A stretch of DNA of 64,000 nucleotides from Zavarzinella sp. (GTDB lineage: Bacteria > Planctomycetota > Planctomycetia > Gemmatales > Gemmataceae): positions 124,001 through 188,000 of the forward strand of contig JAWKTI010000004.1 in assembly GCA_041399155.1 (NCBI GenBank), written 5' to 3'. The notes below the pieces were generated by a model, which saw only the letters and a program-made list of their open reading frames with translations, ran no database searches and was not told where the DNA came from. The translations under genes and the position numbers were made by a program. Below, in pieces: positions 26,831 through 35,865 of this stretch. Position 1 is the stretch's first letter, and every line of letters starts with the position of its first letter.

Positions 26831-27814
26831 ATGAGGGTTTTTTCACAAATTGTGCTGTTGTTTCTTGTTGGACAGATCTCTGCTGCACCGGTAAAGCCAC
26901 CTGCGGCACCCAAAGTGGACCTGGACCCCGAAGCCGTTCAGGTGTGGGGCAACGCAGATGTGGTGCTCGTTGCCACCATTACGGAAGCACTGGCAGGTCC
27001 AGTGGGGCTTTCAGACCCGCCGTTATATAGCTTTCAACTGCGGTTGCAGATCGAAGAAAGCCTGCGTGGTGGATATCCAAAAGGGAACGAAGTACGGGGC
27101 TACTATTCCATCCGCACTCGAAACAAGCCCGAATTTGTGAAAGGCACCAAAGTGGTGGTCGCTGGCAACAACGCCCGCCAACTGGTTCTGACCAAAATTG
27201 AAACTGCGGACGACAAATTGCTGGCACAGGCCCGCAATGGTACCGCACTGCCAGTGGGCTGGAAACTGGACGGAGACAAACTGATTTCCCCCTGGGCTGG
27301 TATCGCCAATTTCTGGAACTTGCCCAAAGATCCTAACCAGCAACTGGCATGCAGTGTCAGTGGCCGACCAATTGCCTACCTGGGAAAATCTTTTCAGTTC
27401 ACATGTGAACCAGTCCCACCGCCAAGAGAAGTGAAATTTGCTAATCCGGATGGCGATGGGATCTACAAAGTGAGTCTGAAAAATACTACTGCCGACGAAT
27501 TGTATGTGCCTTGTTTACTTGCACGCGATGGCAAGCCCTTGTGGAAAGAAAGCCTTCTGATTATCTGTCAGGATAAAGTCTATACCATCCCCGGCTGTGG
27601 GAAGGTGGCAGCCACAGACACCCTGTTTACGTTGAAAGCGGGCGAAGAAGTCAGTACTACCGTCAATGCACTGGAACTGGACGGCCCGCAATGGCCACGT
27701 GGGGGCTATCGGATCGGCTTCACCTTTGTTCTGGGCGAAAAAGCGATTACCAAATCGTTTTATTATCTCTCCCGCCACCACGATCCAATCCGCGACGCAC
27801 TGAAGAAAAAGTAG
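26831..27814 (+). CDS. Secreted protein of unknown function
   Basis: The 327-residue product has a signal peptide (MRVFSQIVLLFLVGQISAAP). Residues about 38-135 are a beta-rich segment starting ADVVLVATITEAL and containing EESLRGGYPKG; this pattern loosely recalls the OB-like fold of netrin/TIMP-type domains, but that is a guess. The second half (about 195-320) is again beta-rich with a possible immunoglobulin-like arrangement. No catalytic residues were recognised. A flippase gene follows after 43 bp. Confidence 0.6.
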   Translation: MRVFSQIVLLFLVGQISAAPVKPPAAPKVDLDPEAVQVWGNADVVLVATITEALAGPVGLSDPPLYSFQLRLQIEESLRGGYPKGNEVRGYYSIRTRNKPEFVKGTKVVVAGNNARQLVLTKIETADDKLLAQARNGTALPVGWKLDGDKLISPWAGIANFWNLPKDPNQQLACSVSGRPIAYLGKSFQFTCEPVPPPREVKFANPDGDGIYKVSLKNTTADELYVPCLLARDGKPLWKESLLIICQDKVYTIPGCGKVAATDTLFTLKAGEEVSTTVNALELDGPQWPRGGYRIGFTFVLGEKAITKSFYYLSRHHDPIRDALKKK

Positions 27815-27857
27815 TCGAACACGTCCGCACCCCGCCGCTTTTTCTATATCGGGTATT

Positions 27858-29360
27858 ATGAGCAAGGACGATCATCCCACCCCCCGCAGCAGGATTGCTG
27901 TCAGTGTGCTATCGAACTGGCTGGTGCTTTTTGCCACCATTGCCAGTAGTTTCTTTTTAATGCCATTTCTGATTCGCCAGCTGGGCTCCGACAAATACGG
28001 TGCCTGGGTCATGGTGGAATCGTTTCTGGCCTACCTGATGATCTTCGACATTGGGATTGCCGCCTTCATCGTGCGCCATGTTGCCCGTAGCCGCACCACC
28101 CAACAGTGGGCAGAATTGAACGAAACCATCTCCACCGCGTGGTTTGTCTACCTGATTCTGGGTGGGGGAATCATCCTTACCGGTTCGATTGCGGTAGGAA
28201 TTTACGAGTTGGCAGCACCCACCACTCCGGGGGTGCCACTGGCCACGATTGGCTGGTCGATGGTGTTGGCATTGGGGATCAGCCTGCCACTGACCCTGTT
28301 TTCGTCAATCCTGGATGGCTTCGAACGTTTTGGCAGCAAAAGTCTGGTGCGTCTGCTGGGCATCGGCCTGCGGGCGATTCTGCTGGTGATTTTTCTGCCA
28401 CAACATCCGAATCTGCAGGCAGTTGCGGCGATTCAAATCGGCACCATGCTCTTTGAAAATGTGGGAATGTATCTGCTCTGTCGGTGGGTGTTGCCGGAAA
28501 TGCAGATTCGCAGAAATCTCGCCCGCCGCCACGCCTGGCGGTCGATCAGAAATTACACATCCCACTCGCTGGCAATCCTGATTGGCAACCGCATGGCGGT
28601 GCAAACGATTCCGATGATCATTGGTGCCCTGATTGGACTAGCCGCAGTCACCTGGTACGCGATTCTTTTCCGACTGATCGATTATGCCCGCCTGTTGCTG
28701 CGGAGTGCCAGTGCCGTTCTACTGCCACGGTTCAGTGCGGTGGGCAAACAGTCCCCACAGCAAGTGGGGGAGTTATTTCTGGTTTCCTGTCGCTGGTCGC
28801 TTTATCTGCTGGTCATCATTGCCGCAGGGCTGATCTGCCTGGGAAAACCGTTTTTGCAACTCTGGCTGGGGCCCACCATTCTGGAAGGGAACTCGTTCTG
28901 GCCATTACGGATCATGGCGGTGGTATTGCCGGTTGCGGGGTTGCAAACGGTGGCCACACGTTACCTGTATTCGGCAGAATTGCTGCACCCACTGACCCGG
29001 TGGACGTGGTATGAAGCGATTGGCGTGATACTGCTGGTTCCGCTTGGCAGTTGGTGCTACCACCTTTCGGGTGCCATCATTGCGATGTCTCTGGTGAATC
29101 TAATCGCTTCGGTTGGTTTAATTTCAGTGGTTCGCAACCTGCTGGCTATCCGCTGGCAAGCACTGCTGCAACAGGCGATTCGTCCCATGCTGGCTGGCAG
29201 TGGCAGTTTTCTGGTCTGGCAACTGCTCCCCACCACGATTGGCACGTGGTTCACACTGATCTGGGTGGGTGCATCTGGAACTCTGGCAGGCCTGTTGCTG
29301 ATATTGATGTTGGAATATGTGCGAAAGCCGATTTCCCCTGCGAGGAGAGGGGTGGCGTAG
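27858..29360 (+). CDS. Wzx-like polysaccharide/lipid flippase (MOP superfamily)
   Basis: The 500-residue membrane protein has about twelve to fourteen hydrophobic helices. Its N-terminus (SNWLVLFATIASSFFLMPFLIRQLG, then YGAWVM) is typical of the polysaccharide-biosynthesis branch of the MOP superfamily, which flips lipid-linked glycans across the inner membrane. No glycosyltransferase cluster surrounds it. The last eight or so codons (PISPARRGVA) are encoded by a dispersed C-rich/G-rich repeat, which suggests that the original C-terminus was altered by repeat insertion. Confidence 0.8.
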   Translation: MSKDDHPTPRSRIAVSVLSNWLVLFATIASSFFLMPFLIRQLGSDKYGAWVMVESFLAYLMIFDIGIAAFIVRHVARSRTTQQWAELNETISTAWFVYLILGGGIILTGSIAVGIYELAAPTTPGVPLATIGWSMVLALGISLPLTLFSSILDGFERFGSKSLVRLLGIGLRAILLVIFLPQHPNLQAVAAIQIGTMLFENVGMYLLCRWVLPEMQIRRNLARRHAWRSIRNYTSHSLAILIGNRMAVQTIPMIIGALIGLAAVTWYAILFRLIDYARLLLRSASAVLLPRFSAVGKQSPQQVGELFLVSCRWSLYLLVIIAAGLICLGKPFLQLWLGPTILEGNSFWPLRIMAVVLPVAGLQTVATRYLYSAELLHPLTRWTWYEAIGVILLVPLGSWCYHLSGAIIAMSLVNLIASVGLISVVRNLLAIRWQALLQQAIRPMLAGSGSFLVWQLLPTTIGTWFTLIWVGASGTLAGLLLILMLEYVRKPISPARRGVA

Positions 29361-29475
29361 CCGGGGTGAGGTCAAAGCGTGAAGCTTCGCGGCTTTGTGT
29401 GAGAATCTTTTAATGAATCTTAATGAGTTCCTTTACCCACCTTTCCTCGCAGGGAAAGGAGAGCAGGACAAAAAC
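29325..29475. repeat. Diverged copies of the CCCTTCCCTCGCAGGG-type repeat
   Basis: The left part (29333-29375, CCCCTGCGAGGAGAGGGGTG then GGCGTAGCCGGGGTGAGGTC) and the right part (29434-29470, CCCACCTTTCCTCGCAGG then GAAAGGAGAGCAGGACA) match the two halves of the repeat at 9482-9581. The left part overlaps the 3' end of the flippase gene. Confidence 0.6.
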
Positions 29476-29573
29476 TACCTTCCACAAAGAAATTTTGTGG
29501 TAATGCAGATATTCTGCTGCCATTTATCGTGTCGTTTGGTGTAAAATAACAGTCCTACCTTTAAGATGTGAAG

Positions 29574-32500
29574 ATGAAACCGAACATGAAATATCTCTGC
29601 TCTCTGTTGGTTCTGTTGCCGTTTTCTGTGGGGTCGGCCCAGCAACCACTGCCAGCCGATCATGCTCAGAAAATGGTACAGGGCACGAAATTATTCAACC
29701 AGCATGTCCGCGCGATTCTCATCAAGCACTGTCTGGCCTGCCACGGTGGGGAAAAAACCGAAGGTGAACTGGAAATCATTGAACGTGCTCACCTGCTGGA
29801 AGGTGGGGATCGTGGTCCGGCAATTGTTCCCGGTGAACCAGACAAAAGCCTGCTTTACCTGATGATGACGCACGCCAAAAAGCCCACGATGCCGTACAAA
29901 CTGCCCAAACTGCCCGCAGCCGACTTGCAGCATGTGCGGGAATGGATTGCCCTTGGGGCACCGTATGACAAGCCACTGCTGGATCGGGCGTCTGCCACTG
30001 CGTGGACAGAAAAGAAAATTGAAGCAAACGATCGTAAACACTGGTCGTTTCAACCGTTAAAGCCTGTGGAGTTGCCCGATCTGAAAGACGCACCGTGGGC
30101 AAAAACGGAGATTGATCGTTTTATTCTGCAAAAACTGCAGCAGGCAAAGCTGGCTCCTAACCCACAAACCGACCCACGTCATCTCATCCGACGTGCGTAC
30201 TTCGATTTAATCGGGATGCCACCCACACCTGCAGAAGTGGAAGAATTCACCAAAAACTTCTCTGAACAGACATATGCAGAATTAATCGATCGCCTGCTTG
30301 ATTCGCCCCACTACGGCGAACGGTGGGGCAGACATTGGCTTGATCTGGCGCGTTTTGCCGAAAGCCATGGCTTTGAACACGACTACGACCGGCCCAGTGC
30401 CTACCACTATCGTGATTTTGTTATTAAAGCTCTGAACCAGGGCATGCCCTATGACCAGTTCGTTCGCTGGCAGCTTGCGGGTGATGAACTGGCACCGAAA
30501 GATCCACTGGCGCTGATGGCCACCGGCTTTCTGGCGGCAGGGGTTCATTCCACACAGATCACCAAAAACGAAGTGGAAAAGCATCGTTACGATGAAATGG
30601 ATGATATGCTGAGCACTACGACAACAGCCATGCTTGGCCTGACGGTGGGCTGTGCACGTTGTCACGATCATAAATACGATCCGATTCCCGCCGCAGATTA
30701 CTACCGAATGCTTTCCACTTTTACAGCCACGGTGCGGAGTGAACAGGAATTACAACTTAAGCCGGAACGTTATCTGGCTGCCAAACAGAAGTTCGACCAG
30801 GAACTGGCACCACTGAAGACAGCATTAGAACAGTATGAAGCGAAGGGGCTGGCAGAAAACTTTGCCAGGTGGGAAAAGCAACCCCAGCAGCAAGCCTTAT
30901 TTAACGGTTGGATCATTCCTACGATGGAATCCACCAAGGCAGCAGGTGGTGGGAAGTTTGAACTGCAAAGTGATGGCAGTTATTTGATTACCGGGAACAA
31001 CCCCACGCTGGAAACACTGAGTTTTCGCTTTCAGACATCGCTGAAACGCATCACGGGCCTGCAAATTGAAGCACTGACGCACGCCAGCCTGGTGAAAAAA
31101 GGGCCGGGTCGTGCGGCAAATGGGAACTTCTGCCTGACTGATCTGCAAGTCACTTATCAGGTGGGTAAGGCACCTGCAGTGCCGGTCAAATTAAAGAACC
31201 CCATCGCCACCTTCAACCAGAAGGGGCTGGGCATTGAAGGTGCCATCGATGCCGACCCGGTCACTTCCGGTTGGGCCGTTGATCCACAGTTTGGCCACGA
31301 CCACGCTGCAGCTCTGGAGTTTGACCAGGCTATTAGCAGTAATGAACCGGTTACCATCGTGGTAACGATGAAGTTCCACAATAATGTGAAGCACGGCATG
31401 GGTCGCCCACGCCTGGGCATTACGGATCAGACTGCGCTGCCCAAGTTGCTGGCCGAAGCGATTCCGGAAAGTGCGGTGCTGGCCTTCCAAACACCAGCAG
31501 ACAAACGCACTCCCGCCCAACGCCAGGCATTGTTGACGTATTTCAAACGACTGGATCCGGAATGGAAACGCCTGAATAATATTGTGGTCGCCAAGCAGAA
31601 ACAGGAACCAGTGCCGGAAAAAGTGAAGGTGCTGATTTCTTCTGAAGGATTGCCTGCGGTGCGGCTGCATACTCAGGGCGAAGACGTACTGAAAGAAACC
31701 CACTTCTTGCGACGTGGGGACCCAAATCAGAAAGAAGGGGTTGCACCAGCCGGTTTTCTGCAGGTTCTGGTCCATTCGGAGAAACAGAATCGATGGCAGG
31801 CTGCCCCACCTTCCGGTTCCAAATTGACGTACCGCCGGACAGCATTTGCCAATTGGATGACTGATGTTGAGCAGGGAGCTGGTTCTTTACTGGCACGGGT
31901 GATCGTTAATCGATTGTGGCAGCACCACCTGGGGCGGGGAATTGTGTCGACACCCAGCGATTTTGGCGTGCGTGGTGCCCCACCAAGCCATCCAGAACTG
32001 CTTGATTATCTGGCCAATCAACTCATTCAGAATGGCTGGCAATTGAAGAAAATGCACAAAGCAATCATGATGAGTGCTGTCTATCGGCAGACTTCAGAAG
32101 TGGATGAGGCCCGCAGTAAACAGGACCCACAGAATGAACTGTGCTGGCATTTTCGCCCACGTCGCCTGGAGGCGGAAGCCATTCGGGATTCTCTGCTGAA
32201 GCTCAGTGGGACGCTGGATCCGACGATGTTTGGCCCGGGCACATTACAGGAAAGTATGAAACGCCGAAGTATCTATTACACGGTGAAACGGAGCAGGTTG
32301 ATTCCGATGCTCATCGTGTTTGATGCCCCTGATGGCACCGTGGGTGTGGGAGAGCGAATTTCAACGACGATTGCCCCACAGGCTCTGTTTTTGATGAACA
32401 ATCCAGACGTTCGCACCTGGGCAAAAGCATTTGCGGATCGAATTGTGAAAAAAGCGAGCGACCCTGCGAACATGGTATCGGCGGTCTATCTGGAAACATT

Positions 32501-32657
32501 ATCGCGCCTGCCCACAGCCGAAGAACAGGCGCGTGCGGTGCAGTTTCTGGAGCGCCAGACCAAAGCATACACCAATCAGGGCAATAGCGCGGTGCTGGCA
32601 CTGGCAGATTTTTGCCAGGTGGTGTGGTGCTTAAACGAAACAATTTACGTGGATTGA
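29574..32657 (+). CDS. PSD1/DUF1549-DUF1553 cytochrome-type secreted protein
   Basis: The 1027-residue protein is characteristic of planctomycetes. After a signal peptide (MKYLCSLLVLLPFSVGSAQ) comes a c-type haem site CLACH (Cys53, Cys56, His57) in the PSCyt1 domain. DUF1549 follows (FILQKLQQAKLAPNP, YGERWGRHWLDLAR), then a second CARCHDHKYDP site near residue 358. A central beta domain is next, with DUF1553 at the end (LARVIVNRLWQHHLGRGIV, HPELLDYLA). Such proteins are thought to act in exported redox or sulfated-glycan degradation; function is unproven. It forms a conserved pair with the DUF1501 gene 19 bp downstream. ATG 29574 was preferred to GTG 29568. Confidence 0.9.
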   Translation: MKPNMKYLCSLLVLLPFSVGSAQQPLPADHAQKMVQGTKLFNQHVRAILIKHCLACHGGEKTEGELEIIERAHLLEGGDRGPAIVPGEPDKSLLYLMMTHAKKPTMPYKLPKLPAADLQHVREWIALGAPYDKPLLDRASATAWTEKKIEANDRKHWSFQPLKPVELPDLKDAPWAKTEIDRFILQKLQQAKLAPNPQTDPRHLIRRAYFDLIGMPPTPAEVEEFTKNFSEQTYAELIDRLLDSPHYGERWGRHWLDLARFAESHGFEHDYDRPSAYHYRDFVIKALNQGMPYDQFVRWQLAGDELAPKDPLALMATGFLAAGVHSTQITKNEVEKHRYDEMDDMLSTTTTAMLGLTVGCARCHDHKYDPIPAADYYRMLSTFTATVRSEQELQLKPERYLAAKQKFDQELAPLKTALEQYEAKGLAENFARWEKQPQQQALFNGWIIPTMESTKAAGGGKFELQSDGSYLITGNNPTLETLSFRFQTSLKRITGLQIEALTHASLVKKGPGRAANGNFCLTDLQVTYQVGKAPAVPVKLKNPIATFNQKGLGIEGAIDADPVTSGWAVDPQFGHDHAAALEFDQAISSNEPVTIVVTMKFHNNVKHGMGRPRLGITDQTALPKLLAEAIPESAVLAFQTPADKRTPAQRQALLTYFKRLDPEWKRLNNIVVAKQKQEPVPEKVKVLISSEGLPAVRLHTQGEDVLKETHFLRRGDPNQKEGVAPAGFLQVLVHSEKQNRWQAAPPSGSKLTYRRTAFANWMTDVEQGAGSLLARVIVNRLWQHHLGRGIVSTPSDFGVRGAPPSHPELLDYLANQLIQNGWQLKKMHKAIMMSAVYRQTSEVDEARSKQDPQNELCWHFRPRRLEAEAIRDSLLKLSGTLDPTMFGPGTLQESMKRRSIYYTVKRSRLIPMLIVFDAPDGTVGVGERISTTIAPQALFLMNNPDVRTWAKAFADRIVKKASDPANMVSAVYLETLSRLPTAEEQARAVQFLERQTKAYTNQGNSAVLALADFCQVVWCLNETIYVD

Positions 32658-32676
32658 TTGCGAAGGAGCAACAACG

Positions 32677-34134
32677 ATGAATATTCCCCATTACTTTGCC
32701 CCACCTGCTCCCGAGTTTCATAGTCGAAGAGATTTTCTTCGCACGGCTGGCAACGGACTGGGTGTGGTGGCCCTTTCCACATTACTGCAGGAAAGTGGCT
32801 TTGCCGCACCCGCGACTTCGGTTGATCCGCTGGCACCAAAACAGCCCCACTTTGCAGGTAAGGCGAAGTCGGTGATCTGGCTGTTCATGAACGGTGGGCC
32901 TTCTCAGGTCGATACCTGGGATTACAAGCCGGAACTGGCCAAACGCGATGGTCAGGAGCTGCCAGGCTTCGATAAGAACACGGGCTTCTTCACCGGTCAG
33001 GTGGGGCCGTTAATGAAATCGCCGTTCGAGTTCAAACAACATGGCAAGTCAGGCACCTGGGTAAGCAGTCTGTTCCCGGAAATGGCAAAACATGTCGACA
33101 AGATGGCGTTTATCCACTCCTGCTGGACAGATTCAAACAACCACTCCCCGGCACTTTTTAAGGTAAACACTGGCATGGCCCGCATGGGTTTTCCCTGCCT
33201 GGGTTCATGGGTGACTTACGGCCTGGGCAGTGAAGGGCGTGATCTGCCAGCTTTCTGCGTGATGTACGATACGCTTGGACGTGGCGTGCCGAAAGGCCAT
33301 TCCCAGAACTGGGGCGCAGGTTTTCTTCCCAGTATTTTCCAGGGCACTGCCTTCAAGCCTCAGGGACAACCGATTGATAATCTGCAGCGGCCCAAAGAAA
33401 TGCTTGATCAGCACCAGCGTGCTCAGTTGGATCTGCTGAAACAGTTGAACCAGAATCAGCAACTGGGTGGCAATCTGGATGCAGAACTGGCGGCACGGAT
33501 TGAAAATTTTGAGCTTGGCTACCGCATGCAGATGGCCGCACCGGATGCCCTGGATTTAACCAAAGAAACCAAAGAAACGCAATCGCTGTATGGCCTGGAT
33601 AATCCCAAGGCGACGCACTTCGCCAAGCAGTGCCTGGTGGCACGCCGGCTGGTGGAACGTGGTGTACGATTCGTGCAGATCTACAGTGGTGGGATGGAAA
33701 ACGATCTGAGCTGGGATGGCCACAGCAATATTGCGAAGAACCACGGCCGCTTTGCTGCAGAAACAGACCAGCCAATCGCTGGCCTGCTTTCCGATCTGGA
33801 ACGCCGAGGGTTGCTGGATTCCACGTTAGTGATCTGGGCAGGTGAGTTTGGCCGTTTGCCGATTGTGCAGAAAGGCAGTGGAGGCCGAGATCATAATCCC
33901 CACGCATTTACTGCCTGGTTTGCAGGTGGGGGTGTCAAGCCGGGAGTTCATCACGGTGCCACCGATGAGGTGGGATTTAAAGCCGTGACCGATCGGGTGA
34001 GTATTAATGATTTTCACGCCACAATCCTCCACCTGCTGGGACTGGATCACAAAAAATTAACATTTCGGTTCAACGGTCGCGATTTCCGCTTGACCGATGT
34101 GGCAGGGAATGTGGTGGAGAAGATTCTGGCATAG
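32677..34134 (+). CDS. Tat-exported DUF1501 protein
   Basis: The 485-residue protein carries a twin-arginine signal (SRRDFLRTAGNGLGVVALS). The DUF1501 fold, related to alkaline phosphatase/sulfatase enzymes, follows, with VIWLFMNGGPSQVDTWDYKP near the start of the domain. Later segments include DLSWDGHSNIAKNHG, WAGEFGRLP and GGRDHNPHAFTAWFAGGG. Several Asp/His residues suit metal binding. The gene directly follows its usual PSD1/DUF1553 partner, and the two are almost certainly one operon. The substrate is unknown. Confidence 0.9.
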   Translation: MNIPHYFAPPAPEFHSRRDFLRTAGNGLGVVALSTLLQESGFAAPATSVDPLAPKQPHFAGKAKSVIWLFMNGGPSQVDTWDYKPELAKRDGQELPGFDKNTGFFTGQVGPLMKSPFEFKQHGKSGTWVSSLFPEMAKHVDKMAFIHSCWTDSNNHSPALFKVNTGMARMGFPCLGSWVTYGLGSEGRDLPAFCVMYDTLGRGVPKGHSQNWGAGFLPSIFQGTAFKPQGQPIDNLQRPKEMLDQHQRAQLDLLKQLNQNQQLGGNLDAELAARIENFELGYRMQMAAPDALDLTKETKETQSLYGLDNPKATHFAKQCLVARRLVERGVRFVQIYSGGMENDLSWDGHSNIAKNHGRFAAETDQPIAGLLSDLERRGLLDSTLVIWAGEFGRLPIVQKGSGGRDHNPHAFTAWFAGGGVKPGVHHGATDEVGFKAVTDRVSINDFHATILHLLGLDHKKLTFRFNGRDFRLTDVAGNVVEKILA

Positions 34135-34233
34135 AGATACTTTTTTCGATTTCTCAGGTTCTTCAGGCCGAAAATTTTCTATCTTGAAGATTTGGGGCCT
34201 GAAAGTAATTCGCTTCGTATCGGTATCCCATGC

Positions 34234-35718
34234 ATGGGTGTGATCAAGTTTCATCTACCGGACAACATCAAGATACCGCCAGGTATTGAACTGCAGCATG
34301 CTGCCATGCTCAGCAGCCATGATCGACTGCCGTTTCCTGGTATTGTGACTGTTGAAAACGGCCTGCTGACAATTCAACGGGAAAATAATGAAAGCGGTCC
34401 CATGACAATCCCATGGGATATTCCGGATACTGGTCGGTTAATGACCCCCACCACCACGTTAATGGAACGCCCGCAACCCTACTATCTGATGGTGGAACTG
34501 GCCCGCGGCAAAATTAATCAGGTGCGGAACCAGTACAACGACTGGCTGATGGGTGGCCTGACACCGATTCCTGAAGTCGAATTTCTGTTGAAACAAGGCA
34601 CTAACCAACTACGGGAAGCAATTCTGGATGCAGGACTGCCGGAAAGTGCTGTGCGAGGTGAAGACGCTCTGGCCTGTGCTTTTGATGCAGCAGACACGAT
34701 GACCCGTGCCTACACCAAGCAGGTTTTTGGCTTACGGCACGCACGACAAGGGAAGTTCGATACCGCTTTTGGCTGTCGCATTCCAAAGCTTCCTTCACAG
34801 GAACTTCAGGATATTTACCGCCTGTCGTTCAATACGATTACCATCCCGCTGTCCTGGAATCTGATTGAGCCTGATGAATCAACCTATTTCTGGGATGATG
34901 CTGACCGGGTTTTAGAGTGGGCCACCAAACGAAATTTGCGTGTCTATGCCGGGCCTGTCATTGACTTTACCCCCGCAGCAATGCCCGCCTGGGTGCAGGA
35001 AAACGATTACGATCCTGTAACCCTGCGAAGTTTAATGTGTGATTATGTAGAAACCGTGGTTACGCGGTATCGTGATCGGATTAAACGTTGGTTGATTACA
35101 ACCGGGTCTAATGGAACGCCACTATTCAGTTTTCCCGAAGACGAACTGATTAAATTGACAGCAAGTGCTGCGGATGCGGCCTGGCAAATTGACAGCGAAT
35201 TGGAACTGGTGATTGGGGTGGCTCAACCTTGGAGTGAGTATCTCACCACCACCGATTATGAATATTCCGGGTTGATCATTGCCGATACCCTGTTACGGGC
35301 TGGCCTGCCTTTTCACGGAGTAGAAGTGGAACTGCTGATGGGCACCACCCCGCGTGGTAGCTATTGTCAGGATTTGTTATCCACCTCCCGCATGTTAGAC
35401 CACTTTGGGATGCTGGGAGTGCCAATTTCGGTGGCATGCAGTTACCCATCTTCCAGAAAAACCGATCCGATCTGCCCTGGAGAAGTGGTGCACGCTTCCG
35501 GTTTCTGGAAAGATATTTCACCGGAAGCTCAAGCAGACTGGGCCAGTAGCTTTTTAAATGTGATGCTTTGCAAGGGCTACATCGAAAATATCTGTTGGGA
35601 CCATTTTTCCGATGTTGATTTCCACCGCACCCCAAATAGTGGACTGGTGGACCCCCACGGAGCATTAAAGCCTGCGTTAGAGAAGTTACGCGAAATCCGA
35701 CTTACCCACCTGGCTTGA
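34234..35718 (+). CDS. GH10-like TIM-barrel protein lacking recognisable catalytic glutamates
   Basis: The 494-residue protein has an N-terminal beta region (about 1-150) followed by a barrel that looks like family 10 glycoside hydrolases. Examples are FNTITIPLSWNLIEPDES, then FWDDADRVLEWATKRNLRV, and at the end YIENICWDHFSDVDF. In GH10 xylanases the acid/base lies in a WDVVNE motif and the nucleophile in ITELD. The corresponding places read RWLITTGSNG and PISVACSYP, so neither Glu is visible. It may bind rather than cut glycans, or use other residues. No signal peptide is apparent. ATG 34234 was chosen over TTG 34192. It lies 99 bp after DUF1501. Confidence 0.6.
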   Translation: MGVIKFHLPDNIKIPPGIELQHAAMLSSHDRLPFPGIVTVENGLLTIQRENNESGPMTIPWDIPDTGRLMTPTTTLMERPQPYYLMVELARGKINQVRNQYNDWLMGGLTPIPEVEFLLKQGTNQLREAILDAGLPESAVRGEDALACAFDAADTMTRAYTKQVFGLRHARQGKFDTAFGCRIPKLPSQELQDIYRLSFNTITIPLSWNLIEPDESTYFWDDADRVLEWATKRNLRVYAGPVIDFTPAAMPAWVQENDYDPVTLRSLMCDYVETVVTRYRDRIKRWLITTGSNGTPLFSFPEDELIKLTASAADAAWQIDSELELVIGVAQPWSEYLTTTDYEYSGLIIADTLLRAGLPFHGVEVELLMGTTPRGSYCQDLLSTSRMLDHFGMLGVPISVACSYPSSRKTDPICPGEVVHASGFWKDISPEAQADWASSFLNVMLCKGYIENICWDHFSDVDFHRTPNSGLVDPHGALKPALEKLREIRLTHLA

Positions 35719-35865
35719 AAAATGAAGATTCGATGAGGAAATCATATCTTTCGCTGCACCCCGACGATAAGGTGTCCTCAAATCCATTTTTTTGCGTTAT
35801 CCTGTTGAATTGCGGTTGAATTGTTCAGTGATCAACCGAGTTTGCCTGACAAATAGGAGAATCGT

